Below are positions 1 to 8,613 of a stretch of 64,000 bases of DNA, one piece after another. The position numbers were made by a program, and so were the translations under genes. Location: contig NZ_PNCI01000068.1 of assembly GCF_005887095.1 (NCBI RefSeq), positions 1-64,000 on the forward strand. The letters run 5' to 3'. Position 1 is the first letter of the stretch, and each line of letters opens with the position of its first letter. The notes beneath the pieces were generated by a model that saw only the letters and a program-made list of their open reading frames with translations, ran no database searches and was not told the DNA's origin. The DNA comes from Pseudoalteromonas rubra (lineage in GTDB: Bacteria > Pseudomonadota > Gammaproteobacteria > Enterobacterales > Alteromonadaceae).

Positions 1-17
1 GGGTTATTCAGAATCGA

Positions 18-182
18 CTAATTAGAGCTTAGAAAAATATTATCCAAACGATGAACTGTGACTGGCGGCTTAATGTTTTCACAATGCAGCTCTTTTTTGC
101 CTGCCGCACTGCAATATTGAACTAATTTAACAGCGGAACTCGCGTACCCATAAACGACAAATAAAAGAAAAATATTCCCCAT
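18..182 (-). CDS. Possible small secreted peptide, 54 aa
   Basis: I do not recognise this short frame. It opens with ATG and a hydrophobic start (MGNIFLLFVVYGYASSA) that could be a signal peptide. A polar remainder with two cysteines and the end LDNIFLSSN then stop follow. An AGGT four to five bases upstream of the ATG is a poor ribosome site. The surrounding DNA is AT-rich, so a chance frame is quite possible. No neighbour lies close enough to suggest an operon. Confidence 0.25.
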   Translation of the reverse strand: MGNIFLLFVVYGYASSAVKLVQYCSAAGKKELHCENIKPPVTVHRLDNIFLSSN

Positions 183-614
183 TATACCTAGTAACTGAGT
201 AAACCTTTAATCCACACAAAACCGAATTAAAAAGTAAACAAAGTGTAACAAAAAAATAATTAAAAAATATTTTCAATCCAAACTTCACTTACCAAAATCC
301 AATCATAGATAAAACGACACCTGCAATATACTTATTCACACACGTATTAGTATTGAACTCACCACGGGCACTCTGCACATCAGGTCCAATGAAGTGCGGC
401 ATCATAATTAAACAATAAAAACAACTTGATACAATATCATCATAGTGAAATACTGTGCAGGCAAAAGGTGAAGATCGACACCGTGGCCAAACTGACGATT
501 CCAAGGCTGATGGCTTTTATTTGCCGCAGTAATTAGCAGCAATAGCTACTTTTTCGAATTGAATAAACACCGATTGCTCGAATTATAAACTCTACTCAAA
601 AAGGAAGTTTCTTC
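183..614. other. AT-rich intergenic stretch
   Basis: I see no convincing gene here. A 71-codon minus frame (289-504) has no recognisable domain and no ribosome site. AAGGAAG at 601-607 is the ribosome site of the gene that begins at 615. Confidence 0.5.
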
Positions 615-1046
615 ATGAAGAAATCTTTAATCTTAGCTTCTCTTATTTATTCATCCGCAGCACTTTCAGGAACAGGACAGGCGCTAATTCCACACTATTA
701 TGTTGGCACCAACTCTTCATGCCACCTCCATATTACCAATATTTCTGATAATGATGTCCAGGTGAAGATAGACCTATTCGACCAAAATGGTAATACATAT
801 TCATCAAACATTACCTCCTGGTATGCTTTTTCAGGCTCTAACCCAGTTACAGGTACTGTTGCGTTGCCTGCCAATAAAACCGGTGCTATCTCAATGAACA
901 AAATGGGGTCAGGTTATGTAGGGTATGGTTATATCCGCTGGAGCAACGAACACAACCAGAATGACGCTCTGGTAGCTAACTTTCACTGTGATGCGACAAG
1001 TATCGGACAAAGATCGATACTAATTAACCAACAAAGTCCGTTCTAA
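615..1046 (+). CDS. Small secreted protein of unknown function
   Basis: This is a 143-residue exported protein. Residues 1-23 form a signal peptide (MKK, hydrophobic SLILASLIYSSAALS, then GTGQA). The mature part looks like a single beta-sandwich with alternating polar and hydrophobic strands (CHLHITNISDNDVQVKIDLF) and two cysteines, near residues 36 and 125, that could form a disulphide. AAGGAAG lies 7 bases before the ATG. It stands alone. I cannot assign a function; an adhesin-like or surface role is only a guess from the fold-like pattern. Confidence 0.75.
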   Translation: MKKSLILASLIYSSAALSGTGQALIPHYYVGTNSSCHLHITNISDNDVQVKIDLFDQNGNTYSSNITSWYAFSGSNPVTGTVALPANKTGAISMNKMGSGYVGYGYIRWSNEHNQNDALVANFHCDATSIGQRSILINQQSPF

Positions 1047-1066
1047 CATAGCAGAATTATCACAGC

Positions 1067-1093
1067 TGACTCTTCTGTTCGAGTCGGATTTTT
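1067..1093 (+). terminator. Weak candidate terminator
   Basis: GACTC and GAGTC form a 5-bp stem around an 8-base loop, followed by GGATTTTT. It lies about 20 bases after the stop of the small secreted protein. The stem is short, so the call is weak. Confidence 0.3.
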
Positions 1094-1251
1094 CGGGGAA
1101 GCTAGAAGCGACTTTTGACGCTCTTCTTCCCATCTTAGCCGCCTCTCAAAGCACTCGGTGAGCAAAATAAAACCTGCCGAACAGCCTGCCTTACTGCCCC
1201 TCCCTAACGTCAACACATCAAAGCCAGTAGTGGTAATTACATTGTTTTTAC

Positions 1252-2175
1252 CTAGAGCAATGCCGCCTGTTCAACCACGATGGCGTGGCGCTGAGCCAGG
1301 CGTAAATGGTCTTTGTCGTAGCCGCCGCCGATCACGGTTGCAACCGGTACGCCAGCTTGCTGGCAGGTTTTAAGCACCAGGGCATCGCGCTGTTCCAAAC
1401 CGCGCCAGCTGATATCCAGCTTGCCCAGACCATCGTGCTCCCAGATATCCACACCGGCGTCGTACAATACCAGGTCCGGATTTACGTCTTCGAGCAGGCC
1501 TTTCAAAGTGTCTTCTACAATATGCAGGTATTCTGCATCTTTCAGGTTGTTCGCAAGACCAATATCCAGATCACTGCTGTGCTTTCGAAACGGGAAATTT
1601 TTTTCACAATGGATAGAGCAGGTAAACACATAAGGATTATGCTTTAACATAGCTGCTGTACCATCACCCTGATGAACGTCAAGATCAAAGATCAGTACAT
1701 TATCGACCTTGCCCTGCTCAATCAGAGTTGTAGAAGTAAATGCCAGGTCGTTCACCATGCAGTAACCGGAGCCAAAATCATAGTGTGCATGGTGAGTACC
1801 ACCAGCAAGGTGACAGGCCACACCATGTTGTAAAGCCAGTTCAGCCGTTTTGAGTGTGCCCAGCGGTGCAGTAAACGTCCTTGCCATCAGCTGCTCAGAC
1901 CAGGGCAGGCCAATACGCCGCATGGCCTTTCCACAGAGTTGATTACGCCAAAGGTCCCACAGGTAGGTGTCACAGTGTACCGCTTCCAGCGGCTCTGGCG
2001 AGCCCAGTTGAGGCTGGTGCAGGTTGTCGCCAATCAGACCCATGGCCCTGACCTGCTGATACAAGTTTGCAAACTTGCTCATCACAAAGCGGTGGTTTGG
2101 ATCAAAACTAAACGAGTAATTGGGATGGTAAACCAAAGGTAAGCGAGTATTGAGTGACTGACGGTTTATATACAT
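1252..2175 (-). CDS. Histone deacetylase family protein
   Basis: This is a zinc-dependent deacetylase-family hydrolase of 307 residues. In bacteria such proteins remove acetyl groups from small molecules, polyamines or protein lysines; the substrate here is unknown. The active-site signatures are all visible: the HH pair in GGTHHAHYDFGSGYC (128-129), the metal ligands in FDLDVHQGDGTA (D166, H168), the later YDAGVDIWEHD aspartate and the closing IGGGY. The frame stays open for 54 more codons upstream, but those overlap the divergent flavin reductase and are not conserved-looking, so I start at ATG 2175. The ribosome site is weak. The promoter region is shared with the divergent flavin reductase. 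Confidence 0.9.
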   Translation of the reverse strand: MYINRQSLNTRLPLVYHPNYSFSFDPNHRFVMSKFANLYQQVRAMGLIGDNLHQPQLGSPEPLEAVHCDTYLWDLWRNQLCGKAMRRIGLPWSEQLMARTFTAPLGTLKTAELALQHGVACHLAGGTHHAHYDFGSGYCMVNDLAFTSTTLIEQGKVDNVLIFDLDVHQGDGTAAMLKHNPYVFTCSIHCEKNFPFRKHSSDLDIGLANNLKDAEYLHIVEDTLKGLLEDVNPDLVLYDAGVDIWEHDGLGKLDISWRGLEQRDALVLKTCQQAGVPVATVIGGGYDKDHLRLAQRHAIVVEQAALL

Positions 2176-2280
2176 ATCCGGAACAATACAGAACAGGGAT
2201 AGAGAGAGTGTATCGCATCTTTCCACCCGATGGTTAGTGTGGCACCATGGTTGTCCCTTAACTTTGTGTACTTGTGTTTT

Positions 2281-2895
2281 ATGGAACTGAACTTTGCTGA
2301 CTTTTCGCCCACCCAGATCTACCACCTGATGACTCAAACAGTGATCCCAAGGCCGATAGCCTGGGTGCTAACCGAGTCCGGTACTCAAAACTATAACCTG
2401 GCGCCCTTTTCTTATTTTACGGCAGTGTCCAGTGCGCCGCCTTTGTTGATGTTTTCGGCCGGAAAAAAGCCCACTGGTGAAATTAAAGATACAGTCAAAA
2501 ACATCAAAGCAACACGCCGTTGTGTAATCCACATTGCGTCAGAGCATGACGCTGAGTTAGTGACTCAGACTGCCGCAACCTTGCCCCATGGCGAATCAGA
2601 AGTCACTGCAAACAACATAGCGCTTGCTGAATTTAACGGTTTTTCAATGCCACGGATCGCCCACTGCGATATTGCCTACGGTTGTGAACTGTATGAAGTA
2701 CAGGAGATCGGCGATACACCGCAAAATCTGGTGTTTGTGAAGATAGTCAGCTTGTACCTGAGCGATAAAGTCACCGAGCTGGATCACAAACAACGCCTTA
2801 AGATTTTGGCAGACAAAGCCGCCCCTCTGGCGCGCCTTGGCAGTGCAGAGTATAGCGGTATCACTGCCCCGTTTGCTAAGGCAAGGCCAGATTAA
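2281..2895 (+). CDS. Flavin reductase family protein
   Basis: This 204-residue protein belongs to the FMN-binding split-barrel flavin reductase family. Typical signatures are the start FADFSPTQIYHLMTQ, the flavin-contact segment VIPRPIAWV, NLAPFSYFTAVSS and PPLLMFSAGKK. Members bind FMN and reduce flavin with NAD(P)H, or act as small flavoproteins of unknown substrate. I chose ATG 2281 because it begins the conserved domain; 17 codons upstream are also open. No good ribosome site is visible. It diverges from the deacetylase-like gene across about 100 bp. Confidence 0.85.
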   Translation: MELNFADFSPTQIYHLMTQTVIPRPIAWVLTESGTQNYNLAPFSYFTAVSSAPPLLMFSAGKKPTGEIKDTVKNIKATRRCVIHIASEHDAELVTQTAATLPHGESEVTANNIALAEFNGFSMPRIAHCDIAYGCELYEVQEIGDTPQNLVFVKIVSLYLSDKVTELDHKQRLKILADKAAPLARLGSAEYSGITAPFAKARPD

Positions 2896-3015
2896 TCGGC
2901 AGCGCCGCGTCTGAGCAGCCTACTTTTTAAGGCTACTGGTAGGGCTTTATCATCTGCAAGTACAGTGAGATCCCTCACAGCGCTTGCCAAATATAAGCTC
3001 AACAGACCCGCATGT

Positions 3016-3120
3016 TTAGGCAATCATCAGAAAGCCAATATACGCGATGCAAGCAGCCAGCAGTGCATAAGGCAGCTTGGTAGTGGCATAGCTTTTTTGG
3101 GAGTCTTGTACAGAGGCATC
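3016..3120 (-). pseudogene. C-terminal relic of an NhaC-type Na+/H+ antiporter
   Basis: Thirty-four codons ending in TAA read DASVQDSQKSYATTKLPYA followed by a hydrophobic helix ending IGFLMIA. The TTKLPYAL motif leading into a final membrane helix resembles the end of NhaC-family sodium/proton antiporters. A stop lies directly upstream in frame and nothing else of the gene remains. The identification rests on recall of the family motif, so it is moderate. Confidence 0.45.
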
Positions 3121-3165
3121 TCACCGAAAACTGAGCATTTTAATCAAGCCAGTCATTATTGAGCC

Positions 3166-3196
3166 TTAAAACCCGATATTTTATTTTGATATCGGG
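3166..3196 (-). terminator. Rho-independent terminator of the monooxygenase gene
   Basis: CCCGATAT (3172-3179) pairs with ATATCGGG (3189-3196) around a 9-base loop. Read on the minus strand the stem is followed by TTTT. It lies about 60 bases past the stop of the flavin monooxygenase gene. Confidence 0.7.
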
Positions 3197-3253
3197 CTTC
3201 ACTGTTTTCACGCTAATCGCGAGAGTTTATACCAGTGGCCTTGAGCAAATGAA

Positions 3254-4984
3254 CTACTTTCGATCACTATTATCTCTAATACTCAAGCTTAAGTGTGGTT
3301 TGAATGACTTAATGCCAATGAAGCTATAGAACTTACAAAACCAATAATAGCTAAACATGACAGCATTAGTATAAAAAGTTCTGGACACTTCAATCTCTCT
3401 GATTTCCTTTAATGCGATGTCTTTTTTACTATCGGTTCCGCTCAAACGATATTGTGAGCTTGAAAAGTTACCACAGTAAAACTTATATAGCGCGACAGGG
3501 TTGCCAATAAGATCCCTTAACTTTGGCTTACACCCGACTTTCTCTGAAAGTTTGTCCATATAAGAGGTATAATCTACCAAATAAGGCAGTCTTACAGTCA
3601 CATTGCTGAACACTTTTTCATGAGATTGCGCGTCCATTTCAATTTGCCTAGCAATCTCATCATTGCTCGGGAGTGAGAGTTCGCCAGTACAGATCTTTGC
3701 AAACCATCTGGATTGCATTTCAGCAATAGGGGGGATACTCCCTGCGCCTGGACGTACCGCGCCAATAAAGCACAGGCTTTGCCCTACCTTTGGATGAAAG
3801 CAATTCATATACAAATCTTTCGATTCACCAATATCCATATCGAGAAAACTGAAATCATTTTGATAGCCAGTGCAACACATAATCGTGTCAGCTTCAAACT
3901 GAGTACCGTCTTTATAAACCACTCCGTTTTCATAAAGTGACTCAATGCCGGGCTTCAACTCACAGTCACCATCAACAATGGAGTGTATAAAGCGATCAGA
4001 TTTGGTTGAAAATTGCTCGGCAACGCCTCCACCAGACTTGATACTTAGTTCATTAATCACGTCTTGAATTTTTTCTTGCTTAATTTCTTCTGCTGTTTTT
4101 TCTTTTTTGGCGAATAAAGATCTCAGTCCTTTAAAGCCGGTCGTTAATTCGCTGTATAGCGTATTAACAACAGCCAATGGTAGCATTAAGATTCTCACGG
4201 GAAAGAACAACTTATCACCCAGCTTTCTTTGCTTTTTAACATACTCCCTGGGATTAACAACACGATCTATCCAGCTTGGCATGCTGTAGTAGAGCCTTGA
4301 AGTTAAATAGTCATTTGGATAGCCATCAACGAGACGCGGAAATACATAAGCGCCTCTTCGCAGGCTGAGTTGGCAACTTTGAGCAACGTCAGAGATTTCT
4401 TTTACGACGTCTGCGCCACTTTCTCCCACTCCAATAACAACAACTTTTTTGTCTTTGTATGGTTGTGCATTTTTATAGCTGCTGGAATGAACTATTTGCC
4501 CTTTAAATTGCTCTTTTCCTTTAAATTCAGGGATCATTGCTTTCTTATGCACACCTGTACAAATAGCAACGGCGTCAAATATCTGTGTCTTTGAATCACC
4601 TTCCGGCAAGAGCTTCGTCGTGACTTGCCACTTACCATCTTCAAGCTGAACGATATGCTCAACTTTTGTACTGAGTTTTATGGACTCACGCAAAGCAAAA
4701 TTGTCACAATAGTCTGACAAGTACTGATGGTACTCTTGATGGGTAAAGTAATAAGGTGCACCTTTCTTAGAATTAAAATCTGAGTAGGTTGTAGCAGTAA
4801 TTGAAGAGGTCAGCATACATGATTCGTATACTCCCCCCTCTTCTTCTCTAAAATTAAACACCCCGCCGATGTTGTCGGCCATTTCGAAGCATGTAACCTG
4901 ATGAGCCGCTGCAATAAGCTCCTTTGTAGCGACGATCCCCGACGGACCTGCTCCAATTACAGCGACATTTAGGCTTCTCTTCAT
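3254..4984 (-). CDS. Flavin-containing monooxygenase (FMO family)
   Basis: This 576-residue class B flavoprotein monooxygenase uses FAD and NADPH to oxygenate a nucleophilic N or S atom, or to perform Baeyer-Villiger chemistry. It shows the N-terminal FAD site GAGPSG (11-16), the family fingerprint FKGQIVHSSSY (160-170), and the NADPH site GVGESG (185-190). The ATG CTG/ATCCTGY-like segment appears as TIMCCTGYQ near 365. Length and layout fit eukaryote-like FMOs. It reads as more AT-rich than the rest of the window (not computed). It is separated by a transposase remnant from a sulfotransferase, which suggests a transferred modification pair. AGGAAG lies 6-11 bases before the ATG. Confidence 0.9.
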   Translation of the reverse strand: MKRSLNVAVIGAGPSGIVATKELIAAAHQVTCFEMADNIGGVFNFREEEGGVYESCMLTSSITATTYSDFNSKKGAPYYFTHQEYHQYLSDYCDNFALRESIKLSTKVEHIVQLEDGKWQVTTKLLPEGDSKTQIFDAVAICTGVHKKAMIPEFKGKEQFKGQIVHSSSYKNAQPYKDKKVVVIGVGESGADVVKEISDVAQSCQLSLRRGAYVFPRLVDGYPNDYLTSRLYYSMPSWIDRVVNPREYVKKQRKLGDKLFFPVRILMLPLAVVNTLYSELTTGFKGLRSLFAKKEKTAEEIKQEKIQDVINELSIKSGGGVAEQFSTKSDRFIHSIVDGDCELKPGIESLYENGVVYKDGTQFEADTIMCCTGYQNDFSFLDMDIGESKDLYMNCFHPKVGQSLCFIGAVRPGAGSIPPIAEMQSRWFAKICTGELSLPSNDEIARQIEMDAQSHEKVFSNVTVRLPYLVDYTSYMDKLSEKVGCKPKLRDLIGNPVALYKFYCGNFSSSQYRLSGTDSKKDIALKEIREIEVSRTFYTNAVMFSYYWFCKFYSFIGIKSFKPHLSLSIRDNSDRK

Positions 4985-5510
4985 AAATACTTCCTTTTTC
5001 TCTTATTTTTTTTAGGAATACAAAATACTAAGCTTCGAGCCAGTTATCTATGCGGTTCCCCCTTGTAGAGGGTTATCTCCATCAGAGGTTGAATTTTTAC
5101 TCTAATTCCACCACTTTAAATAACATGCTTATTTTTAAACGCTCGAGTGAAAAAAGATAACATAAACAAAAATATCGGTCACGTTAATTTAACCACAATG
5201 ATACAGGCATTTACGTAATTACCAATAAGAGATACTGTTTATATCAAAGAGGTATGATAAAAACCGAGCTATTGACTGAATTCAATCTAGTATGTAGACC
5301 CTGCAAGTCGCCAAAAACAATGAATGCAAAGGCTCTATCAGCAACTAACCTACTTTTCTAACAAGGTCCATACGTTGAGCATGAGCGCTATTCTGAGTCA
5401 TATAATCAACGCTGGTCCTATGTAAGACGATCACGGCTTTGTTTCCTAAACCATTGAACTAACCTAGCCTTGTGTGATCAGGCCTCAAAAACAGACACCG
5501 AGGCTGAACT
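4985..5510. other. AT-rich gap upstream of the monooxygenase
   Basis: This gap should hold the monooxygenase promoter near 5000-5150. The half nearer the transposase relic has no frame I can support and may contain degraded IS flank. No clear IS terminal inverted repeats are visible. Confidence 0.4.
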
Positions 5511-5832
5511 TTGAAAGAAAAGCGTATCACGCACTGGCGTGACTACAACAAAGCCCTTATCGCCGAAGTTACATCTGGCCATTGATGCAAATACGCATCA
5601 AATCGTCGGAACTGAGTTATCTGCAATCTCTATAGCTGATTCAGAAGGTCTGAGCGACTTGCTCAGGCAATTACGTAGGAAGATCAGCTCGGTAAGAGCG
5701 GATGGCGCTTATGATGTGAGAGCTGCTGTGCAGAAGTCACAGCCAAAAAGGCTGATGAGCACTAAAAAATTGACTAACAACCTGGCCATATTCATGAGTA
5801 CACATTATTTTTACGCATACTTTGATTATTAG
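5511..5832 (+). pseudogene. IS5-family transposase remnant, internally deleted and frameshifted
   Basis: A TTG-initiated frame from 5511 reads KEKRITHWRDYNKALI, the typical N-terminus of IS5-group transposases, and soon hits a stop. A second frame starting at 5539 jumps to a segment from the catalytic domain: LHLAIDANTHQIVGTELS, then RRKISSVRADGAYD with the second catalytic-type aspartate. It then runs into unrelated sequence and stops. Roughly the middle and the C-terminal glutamate region are missing. The element cannot be active. It marks a past insertion between the monooxygenase and sulfotransferase genes. Confidence 0.8.
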
Positions 5833-6101
5833 ATAATTACGAACAGTATCATCTAATTTAATTGCTCAAATCACGGAGCCTCTATTCTTAGCTTTACCTC
5901 CATAATACTAAAAAAGCCATAGTTTAAAGTCACTCTATCCTAACTTACTTGCTTATTTCACATTGTTAACATAATCTACCTTTTTCAATTCGAGAGCTTG
6001 ATTAAAGAAACGGCATACGTTCGCAAGCACGCTTTTTAAGCAAAGTTGGTCGCTTTTTAATGTTCACGTAAAACTAAGTTGTTAACATAAGGAGCTATCA
6101 C
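5833..6101. other. AT-rich gap before the sulfotransferase
   Basis: No gene is seen. The region ends with a strong Shine-Dalgarno-like AAGGAG at 6089-6094 that is not followed by a standard start codon. Confidence 0.4.
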
Positions 6102-6167
6102 CTGTTTAAAAAAGTTTGGATTGATGCCATAAATAAGGCAAAGGACATGTTCATAATAAGAAGATGA
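6102..6167 (+). CDS. Possible 21-codon leader frame with CTG start
   Basis: AAGGAG sits 7 bases before CTG, which opens a 21-codon frame (LFKKVWIDAINKAKDMFIIRR) ending in TGA. The stop overlaps the GATGAGGT ribosome site of the sulfotransferase gene, an arrangement that would allow translational coupling. The non-standard start makes it speculative; a relic of a deleted gene is equally likely. Confidence 0.2.
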   Translation: MFKKVWIDAINKAKDMFIIRR

Positions 6168-6178
6168 GGTAATTTAAA

Positions 6179-7018
6179 TTGTTAACAGTTAAATATTGGT
6201 TATTACAAGCACTGAACTACTCGTTAGTTTTTTTATTTGGTTGGACTCGAAATGTAAGCTTTTATGTTCGCTCTACTATCACCAATATCAAGGTCAAAAA
6301 GTTCGAGCCTGATCCATCAGATATCATTATTGCGACCTATCCGAAATCTGGAACAACTTGGATGCAAGCAATTTTGCATCAGCTTACAACGGATGGAAAC
6401 CTGGACAATATCGAACACATAATGCGATTTTCTCCTTATCTTGAAGAGGAACTTGATAGAGTGGAGAAAATGGGCCCAGGCAGAATTATTAAAACCCATT
6501 TAACTCCCGAAAAAATGACGATTATGCCCAACACTAAATATATTTATGTACAAAGAGATGGGCTGGACTCGGCAATAGCTTATTTTGAACACCACAAACT
6601 AGTATCGAAATACCAGGGAAGCTTTGATGATTTTTTCAAAAAGTATATAAACGGTGACGTACCTTATGGTTCCTGGTTTGAACATGTCCTTAAATGGTCT
6701 GAGCTGAAAGATCATGATAATTGCTTATTTATCGACTTCGAAGACTTGAAAAAAAACCCTCGTCAGGAAATTGAAAAAATTGCAAATTTCTTGGGTCTAA
6801 GCCTAAGCGAGAATGAACTTGCAAGAGTTCTGGAAAGATCGAGCTTTGAATATATGAAACGCCATGAGGATAAGTTTTGTGCAGTAAAATACTTTGTAAG
6901 TCAACGTTTTGGCACAGGAAGCTTTATTAATAAAGGCGTCGTAGGTAGAGGCAAATTAATTTCTGATAAACAAAAAGAGCAATTTTTAAAAGAAGCGAAG
7001 AAACTAAACTTAAGTTGA
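6179..7018 (+). CDS. PAPS-dependent sulfotransferase, TTG start
   Basis: This 279-residue cytosolic-type sulfotransferase (Sulfotransfer_1) would transfer sulphate from PAPS to a hydroxyl or amine of a small molecule. The 5'-phosphosulphate loop is YPKSGTTW (54-61). KTHL follows near 104, and the 3'-phosphate site is YIYVQRDGLDSA (R125, S130). A C-terminal NKGVVGRGK replaces the usual RKGxxGDWK. The start is TTG at 6179 with GAGGT 8 bases upstream. The first 20 residues are hydrophobic and may associate with membrane. Sequence reads AT-rich like the monooxygenase across the IS remnant, pointing to shared acquisition. Confidence 0.88.
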   Translation: MLTVKYWLLQALNYSLVFLFGWTRNVSFYVRSTITNIKVKKFEPDPSDIIIATYPKSGTTWMQAILHQLTTDGNLDNIEHIMRFSPYLEEELDRVEKMGPGRIIKTHLTPEKMTIMPNTKYIYVQRDGLDSAIAYFEHHKLVSKYQGSFDDFFKKYINGDVPYGSWFEHVLKWSELKDHDNCLFIDFEDLKKNPRQEIEKIANFLGLSLSENELARVLERSSFEYMKRHEDKFCAVKYFVSQRFGTGSFINKGVVGRGKLISDKQKEQFLKEAKKLNLS

Positions 7019-7037
7019 GTTAAACCCTGCCAGTTAG

Positions 7038-7205
7038 ATGTTTTTATCAACGCGTACTTATATTGCTTTAGGTACCAAATACCGTGCGCGTGGTGAGAGC
7101 TATTTGATCTCTGGCGCATCTTTGTTCCAGTTCGACGTGTGGCCCTGTACGGATAAGCGCTGCAGTGCTCAGGAACAAAACCCTTTATGGTATTACATTA
7201 AGTAA
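7038..7205 (+). pseudogene. Orphan 55-codon frame, probably a 3' gene relic
   Basis: The frame reads MFLSTRTYIALGTKYRARGE, then YLISGASLFQFDVWPC, two further cysteines and NPLWYYIK then TAA. It has protein-like composition (aromatic, cysteine-containing) and is followed by a well-formed terminator at 7224-7260. It has no ribosome site, and a stop codon lies directly upstream. This fits the C-terminus of a larger, possibly exported protein whose 5' part was lost when the sulfotransferase region arrived. I do not recognise the family. Confidence 0.35.
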
Positions 7206-7223
7206 CCACTCAAAGTACACAAC

Positions 7224-7260
7224 GCTCTTCTCAGTAAACAAGCGCCTGAGAAGAGCTTTT
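7224..7260 (+). terminator. Rho-independent terminator
   Basis: GCTCTTCTCAG (7224-7234) pairs perfectly with CTGAGAAGAGC (7246-7256) and is followed by TTTT. It follows the 55-codon relic by 18 bases. Confidence 0.8.
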
Positions 7261-7495
7261 CGTTGGCACTAATAATGTGCGCAGCGCCCATCATAAGTGT
7301 AATTTAGTAACTATTGGTGCACTCAGCCTGGCATTTAGTGGCCTGCCCTATTCACCCCTGTTTGGTGAGGGTATAACACTGCGGCTATTGACTTTCCCTT
7401 AATGAAACATCGCAACATAAACAACCACATTTCAGCGCGACGCCAGGTGCTCTGAAGACACGTTCATCGATTTTTATTTAACGGAGGCTGTGAGC

Positions 7496-7552
7496 ATGTC
7501 TCTTTCGTTTGGTTTATGTATACTAGCCGCTTTTAACTCAGCAGAAGAATAA
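7496..7552 (+). CDS. Putative 18-codon leader peptide of the EamA gene
   Basis: GGAGG at 7484-7488 lies 8 bases upstream of ATG 7496, a near-ideal ribosome site. The frame reads MSLSFGLCILAAFNSAEE and stops 4 bases before the EamA start in a different frame. The EamA gene has only a weak site of its own (AGAATAATAAG), so its translation may be coupled to this frame. A TATACT at 7519-7524 could instead be a promoter -10 element, in which case the frame would not be transcribed. Confidence 0.4.
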   Translation: MSLSFGLCILAAFNSAEE

Positions 7553-7556
7553 TAAG

Positions 7557-8447
7557 ATGATTGGACTAGGCGAAGGCGCAGCCATCAGTGCTGCGTTTGT
7601 TTGGGCGTTTTCAACCCTTTTGTACAAGCGGTTTAGCCACCATCTGAGCCCATTCGAGTTAAATGTCAGCAAAGGGGTCATTGCATCTGCACTGATGACA
7701 CTATGCCTGTTCATTGCACAAGACACTCTGTACCCAGAGCAATCATCAAGCTGGGCCTGGCTGATAGCCAGTGGCGTATTGGGTATCGCCATCGGTGACA
7801 GTGCCTACTTTGCAGCGCTCAGAAATATAGGCCCGGCACGTACCTTGGTGATTGAAAGCCTGGCCCCCGCTATTGCCGGTATTCTGAATATCCTGGTTCT
7901 GGGCGTTTACCTTGGACCTGTCGCCTGGCTTGGCATCGCTGTGACCACCTTTGGTGTTATTCTGGCTATAAAACCCAATAAAGCCCAACCGCTCCCCGAC
8001 AAAACCCATTATCTGCTGGGCGTAACTTTTGCGCTGACGGCGGCAACATGTCAGGCCGCCGGTATGGTGCTCTCAAAAGGAGCATTAAACAACGAGGAGA
8101 TCAGTAGCTTGTGGGCCGCATTGATCCGTCTGGCATCTGGCACTTTATTTGTTGCTTGCGTGGTTGCCTGTCTGAAATCTCATAGCCTAGATAAAGCACT
8201 GACATTAAAGCAAATATCAGGTAAACGCTGGTTGTTTATCGCGGTATTTTTCGGCACCTTTATCGGGCTCTGGTTACAGCTTATCTCCGTGAACAATACG
8301 GATCCGGCAATCGCACAAACCATTTTTGCGACTGCCCCACTCATGGTGATGACCCTTAGTTTGATCAGAAAAGAAGCCATTACCAAAGCCATGTTGTGCG
8401 GCGGTGCAATTGCATTACTTGGCGTGTTTTTGCTGTTGCAAGGGTGA
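7557..8447 (+). CDS. EamA/DMT-superfamily inner-membrane transporter
   Basis: This 296-residue protein has about ten predicted membrane helices arranged as two EamA repeats, the pattern of drug/metabolite exporters. Repeat one begins GEGAAISAAFVWAFSTLLYK, and repeat two begins near LLGVTFALTAATCQAAGMVL (about residue 160). Substrates of such carriers are amino acids, nucleotides or other metabolites; none can be named here. The ATG lies 4 bases after a short leader frame with a strong ribosome site. Confidence 0.88.
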   Translation: MIGLGEGAAISAAFVWAFSTLLYKRFSHHLSPFELNVSKGVIASALMTLCLFIAQDTLYPEQSSSWAWLIASGVLGIAIGDSAYFAALRNIGPARTLVIESLAPAIAGILNILVLGVYLGPVAWLGIAVTTFGVILAIKPNKAQPLPDKTHYLLGVTFALTAATCQAAGMVLSKGALNNEEISSLWAALIRLASGTLFVACVVACLKSHSLDKALTLKQISGKRWLFIAVFFGTFIGLWLQLISVNNTDPAIAQTIFATAPLMVMTLSLIRKEAITKAMLCGGAIALLGVFLLLQG

Positions 8448-8613
8448 GACTGCGTAACACTTACAGATCTCCTCTGTCGGGTTAACGGAGAAGCTGGGAC
8501 AAAGTACTTGGATTAGACTCTAAATCGAGCGCCCTTCACAACCCACTCAGAGTAAACCTCATAGCAGTCGCATACGTATAGTGCTCCAGTTATATAATTA
8601 ATGGAAATGAGAC

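Noticed and set aside
289..504. 71-codon minus-strand open frame
   Set aside because: No ribosome site, no recognisable domain and low-complexity AT-rich surroundings.
1158..1647. Plus-strand frames over the deacetylase-like gene
   Set aside because: They are antisense to a gene with complete active-site motifs.
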